This document shows, in pieces, positions 33,635-42,328 of a stretch of DNA of 64,000 bases (the first letter of the stretch is position 1; each line of letters opens with the position of its first letter). Both the position numbers and the translations under genes were made by a program. The DNA comes from Halorientalis litorea. GTDB taxonomy: Archaea; Halobacteriota; Halobacteria; Halobacteriales; Haloarculaceae. The stretch is from contig NZ_CP095482.1 in the NCBI RefSeq assembly GCF_023028225.1, positions 2,294,001 through 2,358,000 of the forward strand. Direction: 5' to 3'. The notes under the pieces are model-generated. The model was not told the DNA's origin, searched no databases, and saw nothing but the letters and a program-made list of their open reading frames with translations.

Positions 33635-34494
33635 GCTCAGACGTACGATTCACCGACTTCAAATCCGACAAGCAACCGACGTGGTGTCCCGGCTGTGGCG
33701 ACTTCGGGACGATGAACGGCATGATGAAGGCACTGGCGACCACCGGGAACGACCCGGACAACACGTTCGTCGTCGCCGGCATCGGCTGTTCCGGGAAAAT
33801 CGGCACATACATGCACAGCTACGCGCTCCACGGCGTTCACGGCCGCGCACTGCCCGTGGGCATGGGCGTGAAACTAGCCAACCCGAACCTCGAAGTGATG
33901 GTCGCTGGCGGCGACGGCGACGGCTACTCCATCGGTGCGGGTCACTTCATCCACGCCGTCCGCCGGAACGTGGACATGTCCTACATCGTCATGGACAACC
34001 GCATCTACGGCCTGACGAAGGGACAGGCCTCGCCCACCTCGCGCGAGGACTTCGAGACGTCGACGTCCCCGGAGGGACCGAAACAGCCCCCGGTCAACCC
34101 CCTCGCGCTCGCGCTCGCGGCGGGCGGGACGTTCATCGCCCAGTCGTTCAGTTCGGACTCCCAACGGCACACCGAAATCGTTAAGAAGGCCATCGAACAC
34201 GACGGCTTCGGCTTCGTCAACGTCTACTCGCCCTGTGTCACGTTCAACGACGTGGACACCTACGACTACTTCCGTGACACCATCGTGGACCTCAGCGAGA
34301 CGGACCACGACCCGACGGACTACGACGACGCCAAGTCCGCCATCCTCGACGCCGACAAGGAGTATCAGGGCGTCATCTATCAGGACGAGGGCTCGGTACC
34401 GTGGGACGAACGCGAAGGCCTGACCGACAGCATGGCCGACATCCCGGACGGCGCGCCCGAGGGCGCGATGGACCTCGTTCGCGAGTTCTACTAA
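33631..34494 (+). CDS. korB: 2-oxoacid:ferredoxin oxidoreductase, beta (TPP-binding) subunit
   Basis: 287 residues. The N-terminus has WCPGCGDFGTMNGMMKAL and GIGCSGKIGTYMHSYALHGVHGRALPVGMGVKLANP; thiamine diphosphate-Mg binding is in VMVAGGDGDGYSIGAGHFIHAVRRNVDMSYIVMDNRIYGLTKGQ (GDGD...N). It also keeps NVYSPCVTFN near residue 195. These are the defining motifs of KorB/PorB-type beta subunits. It partners with korA directly upstream, with start and stop overlapping (ATGA), so the two are made in fixed ratio. Confidence 0.93.
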   Translation: MSSDVRFTDFKSDKQPTWCPGCGDFGTMNGMMKALATTGNDPDNTFVVAGIGCSGKIGTYMHSYALHGVHGRALPVGMGVKLANPNLEVMVAGGDGDGYSIGAGHFIHAVRRNVDMSYIVMDNRIYGLTKGQASPTSREDFETSTSPEGPKQPPVNPLALALAAGGTFIAQSFSSDSQRHTEIVKKAIEHDGFGFVNVYSPCVTFNDVDTYDYFRDTIVDLSETDHDPTDYDDAKSAILDADKEYQGVIYQDEGSVPWDEREGLTDSMADIPDGAPEGAMDLVREFY

Positions 34495-34500
34495 ACGACC

Positions 34501-34614
34501 TTTTTACTTCGGCGGGTTCGCTCCGCGAACCCACCTCGCAAAAAGCTCGGCCAAAAACCACTCCACGCTCACTCCGTTCGCGTGGAGGGAACCGCGCTCG
34601 CTCCGCGAGCGCGG
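34501..34614. repeat. T-tract and three consecutive hairpins after korB (REP-like intergenic element)
   Basis: A T5 run at 34501-34505 (terminator) is followed by GGGTTCGC-TCC-GCGAACCC (34514-34532), CTCCACGC...GCGTGGAG (34561-34568 with 34580-34587) and CCGCGCTCGC-TCC-GCGAGCGCGG (34592-34614). The shared loop/half-loop CTCCG and the GCGAG/CTCGC arms are the style of haloarchaeal intergenic repeats. They lie between convergent genes and may act as bidirectional terminators. Confidence 0.55.
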
Positions 34615-34642
34615 ATGCTCGCCGTACCGCCCACGCGCCGCT

Positions 34643-35131
34643 TCACAGCCGTGTGACCATCTCGACGTGGGGCATCCCCGCCTCCGCGAAGACGTCGCTG
34701 ACCGTCTCGTAGCCGAGTCGCTCGTAGAACCCTTCGACGCGAGTTTGCCCGTGGAGCACGAGCACCGCGTGGCCGCGTTCGCGGCTCTCGTCCTCGATAG
34801 CCGCCATCAGCCGCCGTCCCCACCCCTCGCCGCGGCGGGACTCCCGGACCGCCACGCGCTCGACTTTCCCCACGGGTGTCCCGTTCCCGAGCACCGCGTC
34901 GGGTTCGACGAGGGCGTCGCCGTCGCTCTCGCCGAGTTCGCGCAGGCGGGCGGTACCCACCACGTCGTCGCCCTCACGAGCGAGGAAGTGCGTCGCTTCG
35001 GCGTCCTTGCCGTCCAGTTCGCGCTCCTCGGCGACGCCTTGGCCCTCGACGAACACCGCACGCCGCACGTCGAGGGCGGCGTCGGGGACTCGACTCCTCA
35101 CCACCGAAACCGCCCCCTCGTGGCCGGTCAT
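34643..35131 (-). CDS. GNAT family acetyltransferase (ElaA-like)
   Basis: 162 residues from ATG 35131. Layout: DAALDVRRAVFVEGQGVAEERELDGKDAEATHFLARE (typical of ElaA/YjcF-type GNATs, 'R..VFV.EQ'), DDVVGTARLR strand, acetyl-CoA loop KVERVAVRESRRGEGWGRRLMAAIE, and the C-terminal HGQTRVEGFYERLGYETVSDVFAEAGMPHVEMVTRL. The final FxExGIPH-like motif is characteristic of this subgroup. Acceptor unknown. An upstream extension of the frame to 35212 is not family-like. Confidence 0.85.
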   Translation of the reverse strand: MTGHEGAVSVVRSRVPDAALDVRRAVFVEGQGVAEERELDGKDAEATHFLAREGDDVVGTARLRELGESDGDALVEPDAVLGNGTPVGKVERVAVRESRRGEGWGRRLMAAIEDESRERGHAVLVLHGQTRVEGFYERLGYETVSDVFAEAGMPHVEMVTRL

Positions 35132-35162
35132 ACGAACGGTAACGGCCGGACCGGCAAAACGG

Positions 35163-36125
35163 TCAGGCCTCGTGAATCTGCTCGGCCACCTCGTCGATGC
35201 CGTCGTAGGCACGGTCGACGATGCCCTCCATGTTGAGGAAGCCGTGAATCATCGACTCGTAGTTGGTGTACTCCACGTCGACGCCGGCCTCGGCGAGTTC
35301 GACGGCGTAGGCGTGTCCCTCGTCGCGGAGCGGGTCGTAGCCACAGGTCATGACGAACGCCGGCGGCGTCTCGGCGAGGTACTCCGGCCGTGCGTTCATC
35401 GGGAACGCCCACGGGTTGTGCGCGTCGAACTCGTCGGCCATGTACTGGGCGGCGAACCAGAGCAAGTCGTGTGACGTGATGAAGTAACCGTCGCCGTTCT
35501 GTGCGCGCGACTGCATCGGGTCCATGTACGTCGTCGCCGGGTACAGGAGCAGTTGACGGTCGATGTCGGGCATCCCCCGGTCGACGGCCATCAGCGAGAC
35601 GACTGCCGAGAGGTTCCCGCCGGCACTGTCACCGGCGAGGACGAGGGTGTCGCCGTCGCCACCGTACTCCTCGGCGTTGCTCTGTGCCCACCGAGCGGCG
35701 ACGTAGGCGTCCTTCGGTGCGGCGGGCCACGGGTCCTCCGGTGCCTTGCGGTACTCGACGGAGACGACGGTGGCCTCGGCCCGCTTACAGAGCAGGCGAC
35801 AGAGGTTGTCGTGCGTGTCGACGCTGCCGGTGACGAACCCGCCGCCGGGGTAGTACACGACGGTCGGAAACGGGCCGGTCCCCGTGGGTTCGTAGACGCG
35901 GGCCGGAATCGCCGGTTGGTCGGGCGCGTCGCCCGGAATCTCCACGTCGGTGACTGCCCCCACCTCCTCCGGTTCGGTCCCGGAGAGGTCTGTCAGCACT
36001 TCGAGCTGTTGTCGCGCCATCTCGGGTGTACTCGCAGAGAGACTGATATCGTACTCGTTGAGCAAGTCGAGTACGTTCTCGACGTGGTCGTCGAGGTCCC
36101 CCCGCACTGGTCGGTCGTCGAACAT
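35163..36125 (-). CDS. Alpha/beta hydrolase, hormone-sensitive-lipase type esterase
   Basis: 320 residues from ATG 36125. The HSL family markers are VVYYPGGGFVTGSVDTHDNLCR (oxyanion-hole HGGG, here with Pro in place of His), VSVEYRKAPEDPWPAAPKDAYVAARW, nucleophile elbow LAGDSAGGNLSAV, acid in CGYDPLRDEGHAYA and His in SMIHGFLNM. The triad Ser-Asp-His is complete, so an active carboxylesterase is expected; the HGGG change may alter but not abolish the oxyanion hole, which is mainly made by backbone amides. An N-terminal cap region of about 85 residues precedes the core. Divergent from the flavoprotein at 36268. Confidence 0.87.
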   Translation of the reverse strand: MFDDRPVRGDLDDHVENVLDLLNEYDISLSASTPEMARQQLEVLTDLSGTEPEEVGAVTDVEIPGDAPDQPAIPARVYEPTGTGPFPTVVYYPGGGFVTGSVDTHDNLCRLLCKRAEATVVSVEYRKAPEDPWPAAPKDAYVAARWAQSNAEEYGGDGDTLVLAGDSAGGNLSAVVSLMAVDRGMPDIDRQLLLYPATTYMDPMQSRAQNGDGYFITSHDLLWFAAQYMADEFDAHNPWAFPMNARPEYLAETPPAFVMTCGYDPLRDEGHAYAVELAEAGVDVEYTNYESMIHGFLNMEGIVDRAYDGIDEVAEQIHEA

Positions 36126-36267
36126 TGTCCACTGTTGGCACACACTCCGGTTTCAATCTTTCACAATCGATGCGAGGCGTGAGATAAAGGGGGGCGGCTT
36201 CCGACGAATCGGCGTGCCCGTCGCTGATACGTTCTTTTTTTATGAGATGGAATGTAATCAGTGTCCA

Positions 36268-37500
36268 ATGACCGAGCAGTTCGACGTGGTTGTCGCCGGT
36301 GCAGGTCCCGCTGGCGCACAATGTGCCCGCGACGTGGCGGAGCGGGGGTACGACGTTCTCGTCCTCGAGACGGAGGCCGAAGACGAGTTCCCTCGCCAGA
36401 GCAACAAGTCGACTGGCGGGACGTTCCCGTCGATGATGGCGTCGTTCAACGTCCCGGACGACGTGGTGATGCAGTTTACCGATAGCGTGGTGTTGGAATC
36501 GCCGAACGAACACTTCGTCCGCGACATGGCCGGCGCGGTGTTGGAGTTCGCCGACTTCAAACAGTGGCTCGTCGACGCGGGCCGCGAGGCCGGCGCACAG
36601 TACCGGTTCGACGCCCGCGTGTCGGGGCCAGTGCTAGAGGGTGGTGAAATCGTCGGCGTCGAGTACAACGGCGGCGAGCAGGTATACGGCGACATCGTGG
36701 TCGACGCCACCGGCCCGTCCGCGCCGCTGGCACAGGAACTCGGCGTGGCCAACCTCGAACGCCGCAATCAGGCCATCGGCGTCGAGTACGAGTTCGAGGG
36801 TGTCGATTTGGACCACCCAGACTACGCCGACCTGACCGACGCGATGATGCTCCGTCTCGACCACGAACTCGCGCCTGGCGGCTACTCGTGGATATTCCAC
36901 ACCGGCGCGGACACGGCGAAGGTCGGCCTCTGTTACATTCAAAACGACGAGTTCAGGCGACACGCCACCGCCGACCGGACCATCGACGGCTACCTCGACT
37001 ACTGGCTCGAGCGGGACCCACGCTTCGAGAACGCCGAGCGCATCGCGGGGAAACAACACCGTGGCTCGGCCCACATCCAGCCCCCGGACAGCATGAGCAC
37101 GGCCAACTTCATGGCCATCGGCGACACGGTACCGACTATCGACCCGCTCTGGGGCGAAGGCATCCACAAGTGCATGGAGTCGGGACGGGCCGCCGCCATC
37201 ACCGCGGACCGGTGTCTCACTCCGGCGACCCCGGACACGTCAGCCGAGGAGATGGCGATATACGACGAACTGTGGCACGACCGGGTCGCACCGAAGATGC
37301 GGACCCGACTGCTGATGACGCGACTCCTCTACTTCGCGCCGAACGACCGCTACGACAGGCTGATGCGTGACCTCCAGCGTGCCGACGACGACACCCTCGC
37401 CCGGGTGAACAACGGCGACAAGATGGCGATGCGGAAGATGTTCCACCTTTCGGACCTCCCGATGTTGGCACAGTTCGCCCGCCAACACGTCGGGAGTTGA
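36268..37500 (+). CDS. Geranylgeranyl-reductase-type FAD-dependent oxidoreductase
   Basis: 410 residues. The dinucleotide-binding start is FDVVVAGAGPAGAQCARDVAERGYDVLVLE (GxGxxG and terminal acidic residue). A second motif, DIVVDATGPSAP, and the C-terminal FAD motif FMAIGDTVPTIDPLWGEGIHKCMESGRAAA follow. These are the three conserved regions of the digeranylgeranylglycerophospholipid reductase/ChlP group, which saturates isoprenoid chains of archaeal lipids or quinones. Several paralogues occur per haloarchaeal genome, so the substrate is uncertain. TATA-like TTTTTTTATGAG at about 36233-36244 supports ATG 36268 in a nearly leaderless transcript. Confidence 0.85.
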   Translation: MTEQFDVVVAGAGPAGAQCARDVAERGYDVLVLETEAEDEFPRQSNKSTGGTFPSMMASFNVPDDVVMQFTDSVVLESPNEHFVRDMAGAVLEFADFKQWLVDAGREAGAQYRFDARVSGPVLEGGEIVGVEYNGGEQVYGDIVVDATGPSAPLAQELGVANLERRNQAIGVEYEFEGVDLDHPDYADLTDAMMLRLDHELAPGGYSWIFHTGADTAKVGLCYIQNDEFRRHATADRTIDGYLDYWLERDPRFENAERIAGKQHRGSAHIQPPDSMSTANFMAIGDTVPTIDPLWGEGIHKCMESGRAAAITADRCLTPATPDTSAEEMAIYDELWHDRVAPKMRTRLLMTRLLYFAPNDRYDRLMRDLQRADDDTLARVNNGDKMAMRKMFHLSDLPMLAQFARQHVGS

Positions 37501-37567
37501 CCGACGACGGCCGGTCCGACGTAGTTCCCCCAAGCTACTAATGAGAAAACGGTCATTGAACGGGTAG

Positions 37568-38344
37568 ATGAGCGTTTCGTGTCCGTCCTGTGGGGACCGG
37601 GTGGAGAACACGTACAACTGTCGTGACTGTGGGGACGCCTTCTGCGTGGACTGCCGACTTCCCGGCGACCACGATTGTGTTTCCGAAGGGGGCAACGACT
37701 CGTCGGAGCCAGCGTCGGCGTCCGATGACTCGTTCTGGGCGTCAGTCGAAGAGTCGCTCGCGCCGTTTCACGACGCGATGCGACCGCTCGCGCGCGGGTG
37801 GCGAAAGATACCGTGGCCGATACCGGTCGTGCTGTCTGTCGTCGTCGTTCCGCTCTCGTGGTTCATCTTCGCGGCGCACGTCTACGCCGAACGGTTGGGA
37901 CCGGACGGTCCGGTTTGGACGCCGAGTCGCGTGTACTACTTCCCGACGGCGGCGACAGTCTTCCTCGGCGTCTTCCCGCTCGTCGGCCTCGGCATCACGG
38001 CCGTCATGGGGTACCCCCTCCTGTTCGTGACCGTCTTGGTGTACGCGGTTCGGCGCGCTCGTAACTCCGGTCCGGACAGCGACGCGGACGCGGACACTGA
38101 TTCGGAGACGACCGACGACGAGGTGACCACACTCTTGGACGAGGCACGGACTGAGGCCGGGGTGGCACGCGAGGCGGCCGACGACGGCGACCACGAACGC
38201 GCCGCCGACCGCTACGACCGCGCTATCGACCGGGCGGAACGCGCCCGTGAGATGGCCACCGACGCCTTCCCAGACCGAATCCCCGAGATAGAGGAGTACC
38301 TCTCGACGCTCCGACGACGCCGCGAGGACGTACCGGACGAGTAG
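37568..38344 (+). CDS. AN1-type zinc finger membrane protein
   Basis: 258 residues. N-terminal zinc finger CPSCGDRV...CRDCGDAFCVDCRLPGDHDC (residues 5-37) has the Cys/His spacing of AN1 fingers. A polar linker leads to two hydrophobic segments (about 82-101 and 120-155, the second long enough for two passes), then a cytoplasmic helical tail (about 180-258) with tetratricopeptide-like DGDHERAADRYDRAIDRAERARE. AN1-finger membrane proteins are common in haloarchaea, often beside rhomboid-type genes; role unknown. No protease domain is seen here. Confidence 0.75.
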   Translation: MSVSCPSCGDRVENTYNCRDCGDAFCVDCRLPGDHDCVSEGGNDSSEPASASDDSFWASVEESLAPFHDAMRPLARGWRKIPWPIPVVLSVVVVPLSWFIFAAHVYAERLGPDGPVWTPSRVYYFPTAATVFLGVFPLVGLGITAVMGYPLLFVTVLVYAVRRARNSGPDSDADADTDSETTDDEVTTLLDEARTEAGVAREAADDGDHERAADRYDRAIDRAERAREMATDAFPDRIPEIEEYLSTLRRRREDVPDE

Positions 38345-38416
38345 CCGCCCGTTCGGCCGCGAGCCATCGGCAGGTCCACAATTCCTTTGAGCCCTGGACT
38401 CGTCCTGTCTTTCGAG

Positions 38417-39253
38417 ATGTCTCACCAGGACACCGGGACCGAGAGCGCGCCGCGTGCCAGCGGGATGCCGATGCTCGGCCTCGGAACGTGGCAAAACGAC
38501 GAACCCGGCCAGTGCGCCGAGAGCGTACAGACTGCCCTCGAGATGGGCTACAGACACGTCGACACCGCACAGGCCTACGGGAACGAGGCCGCCGTCGGCG
38601 AGGGCATCGCGGCGGCGGACGTGGACCGCGAGGACGTGTTCCTCGCCACGAAGGTCTGGATTTCGCGCCTCGCTCACGACGACGTGCTCTCCTCGACCGA
38701 GGAGAGTCTCGACAAACTCGGCGTCGACAGTCTGGACCTGCTCTACATCCACTGGCCCGCCCGCGAGTACGACCCCGAGGGGACGCTCGCGGCGTTCGAG
38801 CAGCTACACGACGAGGGTAAAATCGAGCACTTCGGCGTCTCGAACTTCGAACCGGAGCACATCGAGGCGGCGCGCGACCACACCGACATCCCGATATTCG
38901 CCAATCAGGTCGAACTCCACCCGCTACTCCCACAGGAGGAGTTGCGGGAGTACGCCGCCGAAACCGGCCTCGAACTGGTGGCGTACTCGCCGCTGGCACG
39001 CGGTCGGGTGTTCGACAACGACACCATCACCACAATCGCCGAGAAACACGACGCCAGCGCGGCACAGGTCAGTCTCGCGTGGCTTCGCGAGAAGGGCGTG
39101 ACCGCCATCCCGAAGGCGACGGGCGAGGCACACATCCGCGACAACTGGGCGTCGCTGTCGCTCGACCTCTCAGAGGACGACATCGCCGCCATCGACGCCA
39201 TCGACGAGACGGACCGGCAGGTCCACCCGGACTTCGCACCGGACGCGTGGTGA
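38417..39253 (+). CDS. Aldo/keto reductase
   Basis: 278 residues. The AKR tetrad is visible: Asp and Tyr in YRHVDTAQAYGNEAAVG, Lys in VFLATKVW and His in DLLYIHWPA. Later NADP-contact motifs are HFGVSNFEPEHIEAA, NQVELHPLLPQEEL and AIPKATGEAHIRDNW. It reduces aldehydes or ketones with NADPH; the 2,5-diketogluconate reductase-like subgroup (about 270-280 residues) is the closest by length and motif. The frame extends 10 codons upstream, but ATG 38417 gives the normal N-terminus. Confidence 0.92.
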   Translation: MSHQDTGTESAPRASGMPMLGLGTWQNDEPGQCAESVQTALEMGYRHVDTAQAYGNEAAVGEGIAAADVDREDVFLATKVWISRLAHDDVLSSTEESLDKLGVDSLDLLYIHWPAREYDPEGTLAAFEQLHDEGKIEHFGVSNFEPEHIEAARDHTDIPIFANQVELHPLLPQEELREYAAETGLELVAYSPLARGRVFDNDTITTIAEKHDASAAQVSLAWLREKGVTAIPKATGEAHIRDNWASLSLDLSEDDIAAIDAIDETDRQVHPDFAPDAW

Positions 39254-39319
39254 CCGGAACCCACCGACGGAACGGGCGAGCCAGAATGGTTATACCCGGG
39301 GCGTCGCAACGCGAGAGAT

Positions 39320-40066
39320 ATGAGCGCGGGTAGTCAGACGGGAATTGTCGGCGGAATCCGCTACGACGTGCGGCGGATGCACGAGACGTGGATGGAGTTG
39401 TTCTTCCCGCGGCAGTTCGAGGCGTCGAACTCGGTGCTCGGGAAGTGGGAGCCACAGACCGCACGCGAGAAAGTCACGTACAACAGTTGGTACTATCTCG
39501 GCGTGCCCGTCATCGCGCTCCTCTACCCGCTCGTGCTGACGGGCTACTTCCTCCGGTTCCAGACCCGCCGTCTCGACCGGACGGCGATGCGACTCGGGAC
39601 CATCGGCGTCGCCGTCCTTCTGCTCCTGTTCTGGGGTGGACTTACAGCGTACGCCCGTCTCCAGTTCACGCCCGCGGGATTCTTCGCCGTCGCGGCGGCG
39701 TCCATCGTCGCCATCGTCGCCTCGGCACTCGGCCTGCTGTTCCGTCGCGTCGGCGGGCGCGTGACGACGGTGGTGTTCGCCTACCCCTTCGCGATGACTG
39801 CCATCTTCCTCCCGCCAGTCGTCGCGGCACTGTACTCGCCCACCGTCGCCGACTACGTGCTCCCCCAGAGCGAGAACATCGCGATTCGCCTGCTCAACGG
39901 CCCGCTCGCGTTCGTGGGGCTGGAGGAGTACCTCCGGCGGACCTACGACCTCCGGGGCGTCGCCTACGCCGGGATGTGGTTCGGCATCGCCGTCCCCGTC
40001 GGATGGCTCCTCGGCATCCTCGTGACGCTCGCGGACCTCGTTCGCCCCACGGCCGACGAAGACTGA
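39320..40066 (+). CDS. Multi-pass membrane protein of unknown function
   Basis: 248 residues with about five hydrophobic segments (roughly 57-77, 90-112, 118-138, 147-170, 212-238) after a charged N-terminal domain of about 50 residues (RYDVRRMHETWMELFFPRQFEASNSVLGKWEPQTAREKVTYNSWYYLG). I do not recognise a family with a function; it looks like a haloarchaeal-specific protein. TATA-like GTTATACC at about 39289-39296 places transcription start at the ATG (leaderless). Confidence 0.7.
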   Translation: MSAGSQTGIVGGIRYDVRRMHETWMELFFPRQFEASNSVLGKWEPQTAREKVTYNSWYYLGVPVIALLYPLVLTGYFLRFQTRRLDRTAMRLGTIGVAVLLLLFWGGLTAYARLQFTPAGFFAVAAASIVAIVASALGLLFRRVGGRVTTVVFAYPFAMTAIFLPPVVAALYSPTVADYVLPQSENIAIRLLNGPLAFVGLEEYLRRTYDLRGVAYAGMWFGIAVPVGWLLGILVTLADLVRPTADED

Positions 40067-40135
40067 GGCAAGGGGAACGGATGGCTTGCGGGCGGCAAGC
40101 GCAATCCTAATTTCGGTCGCGTCCGTCCCGTACGT

Positions 40136-40333
40136 ATGGAGTTCGACCTCACCAAGACGGCGGTCATCTTCGCGGCGATAATCGCTGTCGGCGTCGGCGG
40201 CCTCATCGCCGCACCGATTCCGATGGAGACCGGCACGATTCTGATGATGGTGTTGCCGTCGACAGTCGTCTTCGGCGTCGTCTGCCTCGCACTGGGCGTC
40301 AAATACGGCGAGTACCGGGCGCGGTCAGTCTAA
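40136..40333 (+). CDS. Small two-helix membrane protein
   Basis: 65 residues: a short polar start (MEFDLTKT), a hydrophobic helix AVIFAAIIAVGVGGLIAAP, a PIPMETG turn and a second helix TILMMVLPSTVVFGVVCLALGVKYG, ending YRARSV. Conserved haloarchaeal hypothetical type. The stop lies inside the 3' end of the convergent PUA-like gene (9-bp overlap). Confidence 0.7.
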   Translation: MEFDLTKTAVIFAAIIAVGVGGLIAAPIPMETGTILMMVLPSTVVFGVVCLALGVKYGEYRARSV

Positions 40334-40825
40334 CTCTCGGCGTCGCCCCTTCGGAATCTGCGAGCGGAGTTCTCCGTGTAGATAGAGACCGACACCGAGC
40401 GGTTCGGTCGTCCCGGCGATGTCGTGGGCGGCGACGAGGTACCCCCAGTCGCCGTCCCAGTCGAGCGGTTGGTCCTCGCCCGCGACGAACGTCTCGGCCT
40501 CCGCCCGTGAGAGTTCCACCACGTTCTTCGTCGCGTACTTGCCGAACCGCTGGGCGGCGTTCGTCGTCGGTTTCCAGTGTTCGCCGCGGGTCCGGAGGAC
40601 GCTCATCCCGAGACTCTCGACGCGGACCGGCGAGTCCACGTCGGCGCGAAACGCCCACACCTTCCCTTTCCCCTTCTCCCAGAACGTGTACTCGGCGAAG
40701 AACTCCGGGTCGATGCCGAACCGCTCGTCCCACCACGCGAGGACCGCTGTGCGGGTCGGCCGCCGGTCGAGTTCGCGGTCCGCCGCCGTCTCGGGGAGTC
40801 GGTCGAACTGTTGGCCGTCGTTCAC
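40325..40825 (-). CDS. NOL1/NOP2/fmu-type ribosome biogenesis (PUA-like) protein
   Basis: 166 residues, GTG start. The sequence resembles the C-terminal domain found attached to RsmF-type rRNA m5C methyltransferases in bacteria, and stand-alone in archaea (COG3270-type): FGIDPEFFAEYTFWEKGKGKVWAFRADV, then GKYATKNVVELSRAEAETFVAGEDQPLDW and GYLVAAHDIAGTTEPLGVGLYLHGELRSQIPKGRRREL, a PUA-like RNA-binding end. It follows the methyltransferase gene at 41855-40947 in the same direction, which supports it as the RNA-binding partner in the same rRNA or tRNA modification step. Confidence 0.72.
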   Translation of the reverse strand: MNDGQQFDRLPETAADRELDRRPTRTAVLAWWDERFGIDPEFFAEYTFWEKGKGKVWAFRADVDSPVRVESLGMSVLRTRGEHWKPTTNAAQRFGKYATKNVVELSRAEAETFVAGEDQPLDWDGDWGYLVAAHDIAGTTEPLGVGLYLHGELRSQIPKGRRRELD

Positions 40826-40946
40826 GCGAACCCCCTCCAGCGGTGAGTGTGAGCAGGGAGTGGGAGACGAGCGAGCGATGCGAGCGAGTGGGAACGACCG
40901 TGTTCACGCGAGCGGAGCGAGCGTGCCGCGAACGACGTGAGCGGGC
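40826..40946. repeat. Spacer of degenerate GAGCGAG/CGAGCG repeats
   Basis: The 121-bp gap between the methyltransferase and PUA-like genes contains multiple near-copies of gcgagcg/gagcgag, plus cacgcgagcggagcgagcgtg, of the same style as the hairpins after korB. No gene is visible. It probably forms RNA hairpins between two co-oriented genes. Confidence 0.45.
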
Positions 40947-41855
40947 TCATCCCGTCACCTCCAGTTTCGCACAGAAGAAGCCGCCCGTGTCGTTGCGATG
41001 GGGGTAGATGCGGCGTGCCTTCGCGACGCTGCCGTCGAACGTCTCGCCCTGCCACTCCGTCACGCCCGGTGCGGTGTCGAGTGACAGGTCGAACTCGACG
41101 AGGCGGCAGTCCTCCTCGGTGAGGACGTGGTCGAGGACGGCCTCGTTCTCCTCGGGCGCGAACGTACAGGTCGAGTAGACGACGGTGCCGCCCTCGCGTG
41201 TCGCCTGTACGGCACGGGTGAGGATACCCTGCTGGACCGTCGCGATACTCTCCACGTGGTCGAGCGACCACTCCTCCAGCGTGTCCGGGTTCTTCCGTAC
41301 TGTCCCCTCACAGGAACAGGGCGCGTCGACCAGCGCGCGGTCGTACTCTTCCCCACCCCACGGCTTCAGCGAGTGGACGCGGGCGTCCTCGTTCGTGATG
41401 CCGAGGTTCGTCACGCCCAGTCGCTCGGCGTTCGAGCGGAGCGCGGAGATGCGTCCGAGGTTGCTGTCGGTCCCCACGAGCAGGCCGCCGTCGTCCATCA
41501 GCGCGGCGAGTTGCGTGGTCTTGCTCCCCGGCGCGGCGCAGGCGTCCCACACCCGCTCGCCCGGTTGCGGGTCGAGGACGGTGGCTGGAACCGCCGAGAC
41601 TTCCTCCTGCCCGTGGAGCCACCCGTGGTAGTACGGCCAGTTGGCACCGGGTTGTGTCTCGGGGAGTTTCAGCAGGCCGGGGTGCCAGTCACACGGCTCG
41701 AACGCGATGGCTTCCTCGTCGAGGGCGCGCCGGGCGCGCTCGACTGTCGTCTTGATGGTGTTGACCCGGACGACCGACGGGAGCGGACGCTCACAGGCCG
41801 CAGTGAACGCCTCGAAATCGTCGAGGAGTGACTCGTACCGCTCCAGTACCTCCAT
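40947..41855 (-). CDS. RsmB/NOP (NSUN) family RNA m5C methyltransferase
   Basis: 302 residues. An N-terminal RNA-binding lead (PLPSVVRVNTIKTTVERARRALDEEAIAFEPCDWHPGLLKL) is followed by the SAM-binding domain: DACAAPGSKTTQLAALM (motif I), VGTDSNLGRISALRSNAERLG, and the two cysteine motifs DAPCSCEGTVRKNP (IV) and VYSTCTFAPEENEAVL (VI), the latter pair giving the nucleophile and release Cys. It ends DTGGFFCAKLEV, the typical final motif. It methylates cytosine C5 in tRNA or rRNA; target not determined. Confidence 0.93.
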   Translation of the reverse strand: MEVLERYESLLDDFEAFTAACERPLPSVVRVNTIKTTVERARRALDEEAIAFEPCDWHPGLLKLPETQPGANWPYYHGWLHGQEEVSAVPATVLDPQPGERVWDACAAPGSKTTQLAALMDDGGLLVGTDSNLGRISALRSNAERLGVTNLGITNEDARVHSLKPWGGEEYDRALVDAPCSCEGTVRKNPDTLEEWSLDHVESIATVQQGILTRAVQATREGGTVVYSTCTFAPEENEAVLDHVLTEEDCRLVEFDLSLDTAPGVTEWQGETFDGSVAKARRIYPHRNDTGGFFCAKLEVTG

Positions 41856-41897
41856 TGCCTGCCCGTTCGAGACGGGGGGTAAAAACCTCGGCTATCC

Positions 41898-42209
41898 TCA
41901 GTACGTCTCGTCGGCCAACTCTTCGAGGTGGGACTCGATTTCCGGGAACTTCGCCGTGTCCACGAACCCGTACTCACCCCCGCCGTAGAACGACTCGGGA
42001 ATCTCCGTGTCCACGAGGAGCGTCTCCGCGTCGCCGTCGACGTGATTCACTTTGTCCAGTGGCACGATGCGGACGAGCGTCCCCTCGTCGTCGTGTCGGT
42101 CCGCCTCGTCCGCACGCTCGACACAGACGGCCGCGCGCTCTCGGACCAGCACTGCATCGAACGTCTGGCCCTCGTACTCGTTCGTCGTAAACAGTTTGAC
42201 GCGTCCCAT
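41898..42209 (-). CDS. Small conserved haloarchaeal protein
   Basis: 103 residues from ATG 42209. Predicted mostly beta: MGRVKLFTTNEYEGQTFDAVLVRERAAVCVERADE, then TLVRIVPLDKVNHVDGDAETLLVDTEIPESFYGGGEYGFVDTAKFPEIESHLEELADE. I believe it belongs to a haloarchaeal DUF (DUF5796-like), with no known function. It sits between the methyltransferase and the divergent PAC2 protein, 42 bp from the former. Confidence 0.65.
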   Translation of the reverse strand: MGRVKLFTTNEYEGQTFDAVLVRERAAVCVERADEADRHDDEGTLVRIVPLDKVNHVDGDAETLLVDTEIPESFYGGGEYGFVDTAKFPEIESHLEELADETY

Positions 42210-42328
42210 ACCGCACCCGACGGCGGCGAGACACAAAACGTTCTCGCGGCCACCGGGTGACGGCGACCGGACGCCCACGCCGCCCTCGCGCCCCGCGGTG
42301 TTATGTATCCCGACAGTCTGGTTGTACT

